Assembly: GCA_037039925.1 (NCBI GenBank)
Contig: JAXRKP010000016.1
Span: forward strand, 325,001 to 389,000
DNA length: 64,000 nt
Source: Doris montereyensis
Lineage: Eukaryota > Mollusca > Gastropoda > Nudibranchia > Dorididae
Direction: 5' to 3'
The notes under the pieces are model-generated. The model did no database searches, was not told where the DNA came from, and saw nothing but the letters and a program-made list of their open reading frames with translations. Position numbers and translations under genes: made by a program. Shown one piece after another: positions 62,401 through 64,000 of this stretch; position 1 is the first letter of the stretch, and each line of letters opens with the position of its first letter.

Positions 62401-63412
62401 ATCGTCTTTTCCATTCAATATCCAAAGGGCAACGTCGTTTTTTTCGATATTTTTGATAGCTTTTTAAAATGAATTTTTGAAAATACTAGATCTATAGTGA
62501 ATGTGTACAAAACGGCATTTTTATTACAAAAATAATAATTTCTCAAAAACTTTACAATATATATAAAAAAAACGACGTCATTCTTTTAACATTGACAAGA
62601 GGAACCTGTGTGCCATATATAATACAAATCGTTCGGTAAATGGCGGAGGAGATAGAATTTCAGTGTGGAAAAACTACATTTCGAAAAAAAATGCAAGTAA
62701 GATTTTCTACTCCTTGTCCTTTTTTCTTTGTTTCTGTAATGGCCAAAATGTCTACTTTGAATTTTTCCATTTCTTCAGCTAAGTTTTAACTCCTTTCCAT
62801 TAATTGCCCTAACATTCCATGTTCCAAAAATCACATTTCATGTTCTTTTCCAGAGTCGTCTTCAAAATTTCAAGCCAGGTATATCCTTGTATATATTTCT
62901 TTGAATCCTTTTGGTTTTGGATAAGCAGGGGATTGGCCCACTGTACCCTAAGTAGATGGTGAGGTTGCCACCTTGAGGCCCCTACCGGACCTTGTTATTT
63001 TCTGTCAGAGTTAACTCCTTTAGCCTTTGGTTGCTCAAAACCAGGCTGCAAGGCAGCAGGTTGTTATTTTATGTCAGGGTTAACTCCCTTAGCCTTTGGT
63101 CAACCAAGACCCGCCTGCAAGGCAGCAGGAGACTCGTGGAGGGCGGGACCGCCTAATCCTTCCCGTATAAGTGCTGACCTGTCCACTGCCCAGAGCTTTT
63201 AGATCAAATCACAATAAGCTTTTAAACCAGACTTACATAAATTGTAACAGCTTTTAGATCAAAGTATAAAATTGCTAAAAGGACTCCCTATCAGGCTTTA
63301 TATCAATTCTGAAACAAAACAACTTAGCACATACCATTTCATCAGCCATGATACAACCATAGCTGTTCTCTATTTGCACTCCGGTAACACAATCATACAT
63401 AAATTTGACACC
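45479..63412 (-). CDS. RAD54L: DNA repair and recombination protein RAD54-like, 15 exons, 5' end outside the window
   Basis: Fifteen exons (listed separately) join in consistent phase to give a SNF2/Swi2 translocase matching human RAD54L from just before Walker A to the C-terminus. RAD54 binds RAD51 filaments in the nucleus and uses ATP to move on duplex DNA, driving homology search, strand exchange and RAD51 removal. Visible motifs: MADEM|GLGKT (I), ICDE|GH (II), [11 protein letters not shown] (III), [12 protein letters not shown] (IV), [17 protein letters not shown] (V), ARCWRDGQ (VI), and the CRRC zinc-type C-terminus. The roughly 160 N-terminal residues lie right of 63412, off the window. 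Introns hold SINEs, MITEs, LINE pieces and minisatellites. Two exons show one-base frame breaks (53917-53990 and 45479-45679); all others are intact, so I read this as a functional gene. RAD54B is excluded by closeness to RAD54L across the C-terminus. Confidence 0.97.
46781..46910 (-). repeat. Short repeat family B copy
   Basis: GTGATCTCAGAGTGAATTAA ... AACAGCAAGATCGAAGAGAA ... CTACCAGCAGTGCCTGCCAA. In RAD54L's last intron, same orientation as the gene. Confidence 0.87.
46920..47122 (+). mobile_element. RTE-like LINE 3' end fragment
   Basis: GGGATTAGGGGCAGGCCACG, AAGATAGGAACAAGTGGAAG and CTATACTCTGGTATAGGGTG match 56940-57125, ending in GAT repeats typical of RTE-like tails. Antisense in a RAD54L intron. 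Confidence 0.75.
47169..47332 (-). CDS. RAD54L: RAD54L exon: C-terminal lobe end
   Basis: Reads [40 protein letters not shown] and [14 protein letters not shown]. Acceptor CTTAG, donor CAG|GTAAGT; phases 0 in and 2 out. The IEEKI.QRQ block closes the SNF2 helicase core. Confidence 0.96.
47410..47805. repeat. 42-bp intronic minisatellite
   Basis: About ten copies of a unit with AAAGCTAAACCTAAGTAAAT and TTTCTCAAGCATAATATAAA, the outer ones degenerate. It starts about 80 bases upstream of the exon 47169-47332. Confidence 0.93.
47991..48170 (-). CDS. RAD54L: RAD54L exon: helicase motifs V and VI
   Basis: Sixty codons, phase 0 at both ends: [60 protein letters not shown]. It contains the arginine finger region (R-x-W-R-D-G-Q). 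Acceptor CTCTAG, donor GCT|GTAAGA. Confidence 0.97.
48495..48597 (-). repeat. Short repeat family B copy
   Basis: ATTAATCTCAGGGTGAATTA ... GGAAGCAGCAAGGTGAAAGA ... TAGGACCTAGCAGCAAGCCC. Intronic, sense to RAD54L. Confidence 0.83.
48781..48859 (-). CDS. RAD54L: RAD54L exon: [12 protein letters not shown] block
   Basis: After acceptor [34 protein letters not shown], then donor TCG|GTGAGT. The first codon is split with the preceding exon (phase 2). Conserved block between motifs IV and V. Confidence 0.96.
48990..49275 (+). repeat. tRNA-derived SINE, family A, best-preserved copy
   Basis: ATGGCTGAGTGGTTGAGC is a near-perfect tRNA A box region and CCAGGTTTGAATC the B box. Body: GTGTGTCTTGGGGAGAGACA, CAAATGGGTCCAAGCTCTAG, GGCTCTATGGGCAGAAACAG. 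Antisense in a RAD54L intron. Confidence 0.88.
49503..49600 (+). repeat. SINE family A head
   Basis: AATGACGGAGTGGTTAGGCT and CCAGGTTTGAATCCTTGC. Homology stops after GACGTTGTGT at a T run. Confidence 0.75.
50016..50139 (-). CDS. RAD54L: RAD54L exon: motif IV
   Basis: [40 protein letters not shown] and R, with the next codon split. Donor AAA|GTATGG leaves phase 2, which fits the exon at 48859. Acceptor CTTTCAG. Confidence 0.96.
50210..50530 (-). repeat. tRNA-derived SINE, family C
   Basis: Reverse copy: CTGTAGGCTCGCCGACTGTG ... CCAGGGGAGCATACAGTACA ... CACCTGAGTCAAGTGAGGAA ... GCCAGCCATGGGGTTTGAAC (reversed B box). Confidence 0.82.
50812..51140. mobile_element. TIR DNA element, partial copy inverted relative to 54641-55336
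   Basis: Starts TA|CAGTAGTCTCCACCAAATTG, then CCGCCAAAATGCACGATTCA. Inner words CTCGTGCCAGCGACACAATC, TGTGTGTGACATCTAGATC correspond to the reverse of 55090-55170. The far end is not identifiable. Confidence 0.6.
52225..52335 (-). CDS. RAD54L: RAD54L exon: HPDLIYEKC block
   Basis: Completes the His of NHP, then [36 protein letters not shown] and a split Gly. Acceptor CTCTAG, donor CAG|GTAACA; phases 1 and 1. Confidence 0.96.
53013..53168 (-). CDS. RAD54L: RAD54L exon: CCKLTPLQ block
   Basis: [30 protein letters not shown] and [21 protein letters not shown]; donor ACC|GTAAGT, acceptor CATCACCAG. Phases 1 and 1. LTPLQ and LKKLCNHP are standard SNF2/RAD54 landmarks. Confidence 0.96.
53788..53883. 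repeat. (TTA)n microsatellite
   Basis: Pure TTA triplets, about 31 units, only about 34 bases from the splice donor of the RAD54L exon at 53917. Confidence 0.97.
53917..53990 (-). CDS. RAD54L: RAD54L exon: [10 protein letters not shown] block (frame break)
   Basis: [17 protein letters not shown] is followed, one base out of frame, by YLPVK and donor AAAA|GTAAG. The exon is 74 bases; the flanking phases (0 in, 1 out) require 73 or 76. In the YLPVK frame the codon just before it is TAG. So either bases are wrong near 53933-53940 or this allele is damaged. Confidence 0.9.
54641..55336. mobile_element. DNA transposon remnant with terminal inverted repeats
   Basis: Left end CAGTAGTCTCCGCCAAATGC and right end (reversed) CAGTAGTATCCGCCAATTTG. 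Flanks TATTATTA and AATTATTA agree at seven of eight bases, compatible with a hAT-like 8-bp duplication; the CAGTAGT terminus also recalls pogo/Tigger, which would duplicate TA. No transposase frame. Intronic in RAD54L. Confidence 0.72.
55405..55511 (-). CDS. RAD54L: RAD54L exon: [16 protein letters not shown] block
   Basis: Split Gly, then [20 protein letters not shown] and [15 protein letters not shown]; donor GAG|GTACAT, acceptor CTTCAAG. Phases 1 in, 0 out. Confidence 0.96.
56180..56288 (-). repeat. Short repeat family B copy
   Basis: GTGATCACAAAGTGAATAAG ... GGAAAGAAGTAGGACCTGCC ... GCGCCCGCCATCTGTCC. Intronic, sense to RAD54L. Confidence 0.84.
56375..56525 (-). CDS. RAD54L: RAD54L exon: rest of motif II and motif III
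   Basis: [50 protein letters not shown] and a split Gly. It begins with the G-H of the DEGH box; D-E is in the preceding exon. Acceptor TTTTCAG, donor TAG|GTAATT. Identity with vertebrate RAD54L is very high. Confidence 0.97.
56590..57130 (+). mobile_element. RTE-like LINE 3' fragment
   Basis: Plus strand, broken frames: [74 protein letters not shown]. This is the C-terminal region after the reverse transcriptase. It ends in GGTATAGGGTGAAAAGGCAA then GATGAAG. Antisense in a RAD54L intron; a similar tail is at 58560-58735. Confidence 0.87.
57295..57520 (-). repeat. SINE family D body
   Basis: GATTTGATTTGATTTGATTT start (reversed tail), ACCCCATTCACAACTAAGAT, CCCTGTAAACAGCCAAGGGA, ACCTGGACCAGGGGGAA. 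The head is lost. Confidence 0.82.
58181..58305 (-). CDS. RAD54L: RAD54L exon: motif Ia/II region
   Basis: Split Thr, then [41 protein letters not shown]. Acceptor TTAAAG, donor GAG|GTAGGA. It ends exactly after the catalytic D-E of the DEGH box. Phases 1 in, 0 out. Confidence 0.96.
58560..58735 (+). mobile_element. RTE-like LINE 3' end fragment
   Basis: ACATGCCCTTCAGTGGAACC, GGTCAGATCAATAATAACCT, CTGGAGAAGTCTAGTGGAGG match 56935-57020, with the GATGATGATC tail. 5'-truncated; antisense in a RAD54L intron. Confidence 0.75.
59157..59250 (-). CDS. RAD54L: RAD54L exon: [11 protein letters not shown] block
   Basis: [31 protein letters not shown] and one base; acceptor CTCACAG, donor TCA|GTAAGC. 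Matches the human [20 protein letters not shown] segment. Confidence 0.97.
59405..59453. repeat. (TG)n microsatellite
   Basis: TG run with one CG. Intronic. Confidence 0.95.
59756..59824 (-). CDS. RAD54L: RAD54L exon: [10 protein letters not shown] block
   Basis: Twenty-three codons, phase 0 at both ends: [23 protein letters not shown]. Acceptor AATTTCAG, donor AAG|GTAAAG. Contains motif Ia (PSSLVKNW across the splice). Confidence 0.96.
60012..60132 (-). repeat. Short repeat family B copy
   Basis: GATCGCAGAGTGAATTAAGA ... AAAGAAATAGGACCTACCAG ... CCACCAACTGCCCGTCAAC. Intronic, sense to RAD54L. Confidence 0.88.
60417..60540 (-). repeat. Short repeat family B copy
   Basis: CCCACCATATTTGGTGATCT ... 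AGGAAACAGCAAGATGAAAG ... GTAGGACCTACCAGTAGCAC. Closest to the family consensus; the TTTGGTGATCTCAGGG part is complete. Confidence 0.88.
60612..60659 (-). CDS. RAD54L: RAD54L exon: GLGKT of Walker A
   Basis: Sixteen codons, [16 protein letters not shown], phase 0 at both ends. Acceptor ATTCAAAG, donor TTG|GTAAGT. It supplies the ATP-binding lysine, while the preceding MADEM is in the exon at 63335-63412. Confidence 0.96.
61060..61130 (-). repeat. SINE family C tail
   Basis: GTAGTCCATATCCCCGCACA and GTGCAGGCTCAGTGACTGTA only. Confidence 0.65.
61695..62075. mobile_element. MITE family 1 copy
   Basis: ATAGCTGCCAACCTTTTC on the left, GGTTGACAGCTAAGTTAT on the right (inverted match). Interior shared with 44425-44760. 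No coding. Intronic in RAD54L. Confidence 0.78.
62146..63225 (-). mobile_element. Inserted chimera: LINE K 5' end (copy C) fused to unrelated sequence, between 32-bp direct repeats
   Basis: 62146-62177 and 63194-63225 are identical 32-base direct repeats. Between them, read on the minus strand, are the conserved LINE K leader start (63193), two 69-base monomers (62992-63130) and the first part of the endonuclease ([16 protein letters not shown], about 62760-62710). LINE homology stops at about 62704. The remaining 62178-62703 is AT-rich sequence not found elsewhere here and ends in seven C on the minus strand. It sits in the intron between MADEM and GLGKT of RAD54L. Confidence 0.8.
62992..63130 (-). 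repeat. Tandem 69-bp monomers in LINE K leader (copy C)
   Basis: Two units instead of three; words TTGTTATTTT(C/A)TGTCAG, TTAGCCTTTGGT and GCAAGGCAGCAGG. Confidence 0.9.
63335..63412 (-). CDS. RAD54L: RAD54L exon: start of Walker A (first exon in the window)
   Basis: Twenty-six codons, phase 0 at both ends: [26 protein letters not shown]. Acceptor ATATTTCAG, donor ATG|GTATGT. Human counterpart is GVKFLWECVT ... GCIMADEM. Upstream exons are not found between here and the right edge. Confidence 0.97.
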
Positions 63413-63477
63413 CTGAAATATAACAGAGAAGAGAATTTAGTGGAAGCTGAGGAGGACTACGCTGTATTGACGTGTAA

Positions 63478-63845
63478 TTGAGAAAGCACTCAATGGAACA
63501 TTTAATTGAGAACAGCACTCAAGGGAACATGTCACTGAGAACAGCACTCAAGGGAACATGTAATTGAGAACAACACTCAAGGTAACATGTAAATGAGAAC
63601 AGCACTCAAGGGAACATGTAATGGAGAACAGCACTCAAGGGAACATGTAACTGAGAACAGCACTCAAAGGAACATGTAACTGAGAACAGCACTCAAAGGG
63701 AACATGTAACTGAGAACAGCACTCAAAGGAACATGTAATTGAGAACAGCACTCAAGGGAACATGTAACTGAGAACAGCACTCAAAGGAACATGTAATTGA
63801 GAACAGCACTCAAGGGAACATGTAATTGAGAACAGCACTCAACGG
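63478..63845. repeat. 30-bp intronic minisatellite
   Basis: About twelve copies of a unit with GAGAACAGCACTCAA and GGAACATGTAA, starting about 65 bases upstream of the RAD54L exon at 63412. Units vary mainly in A/G run length. 63846-64000 shows nothing further. Confidence 0.94.
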
Positions 63846-64000
63846 ATAATACAAAATCTATTTTAAAAAGTTTGATGGACCAACATGTTACATATATTAT
63901 ACTAATAAGCATGCAGTTGTATGTTAAAATTAAAAGCAGGACAAAAAATCAAAATCATTGCTGCACAGTTCTATATATCTATCATGGGTTTTGTGAACTT

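Overview
This window is animal nuclear DNA, most likely from a mollusc and perhaps a gastropod. It is AT-rich and repeat-dense. Genes are split by GT-AG introns, there are long di- and trinucleotide microsatellites, several tRNA-derived SINE families, RTE-like non-LTR retrotransposons of the kind common in mollusc assemblies, and frequent AGATCTAGATCTA words. The taxonomic call is an inference from texture, not from a diagnostic gene. There is no bacterial-type operon, CRISPR array or phage.

Four host genes are visible. (1) About 1.75-3.0 kb, minus strand: the 3' end of an unrecognised gene whose last part has a CHORD-like zinc-ligand pattern (C-x2-C, C-x2-HPG, WSCC). (2) 9.19-15.46 kb, plus strand: two exons resembling CCDC32, an endocytic AP2-associated protein. 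(3) 30.1-31.2 kb, plus strand: a DNAJB1/B4-type Hsp40 with a textbook heat-shock element in its promoter. (4) 45.48-63.41 kb, minus strand: fifteen exons of RAD54L, the homologous-recombination motor, from just before the Walker A motif to the C-terminus. Its N-terminal exons lie beyond the right edge.

Layout: 0-0.7 kb, a 60-bp minisatellite; 1-1.3 kb, AAT repeats; 1.7-3 kb, the CHORD-like gene; 3-9 kb, SINEs, a LINE fragment, microsatellites and empty intergenic DNA; 9.2-17.4 kb, CCDC32-like exons mixed with two RTE-like LINE copies; 18.2-22.2 kb, a compact Ty3/Gypsy LTR element with a matching 5-bp target duplication; 22.6-28.8 kb, SINEs and rearranged pieces of a second LINE family; 29.8-31.2 kb, the Hsp40 gene and promoter; 32-36 kb, a cluster of one short repeat; 36.4-39.7 kb, the fullest copy of the second LINE family, with tandem 69-bp monomers in its 5' leader; 40-45 kb, microsatellites and SINEs; 45.5-63.4 kb, RAD54L with TE-filled introns; 63.4-63.9 kb, another minisatellite.

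The genes do not form a pathway. RAD54L (DNA repair), the Hsp40 (protein folding) and CCDC32 (endocytosis) are ordinary neighbours. Well-conserved exons repeatedly carry single-base changes in homopolymer length that break the frame. This looks more like unpolished long-read sequence than gene death, and it limits what can be said about whether the mobile elements are intact.
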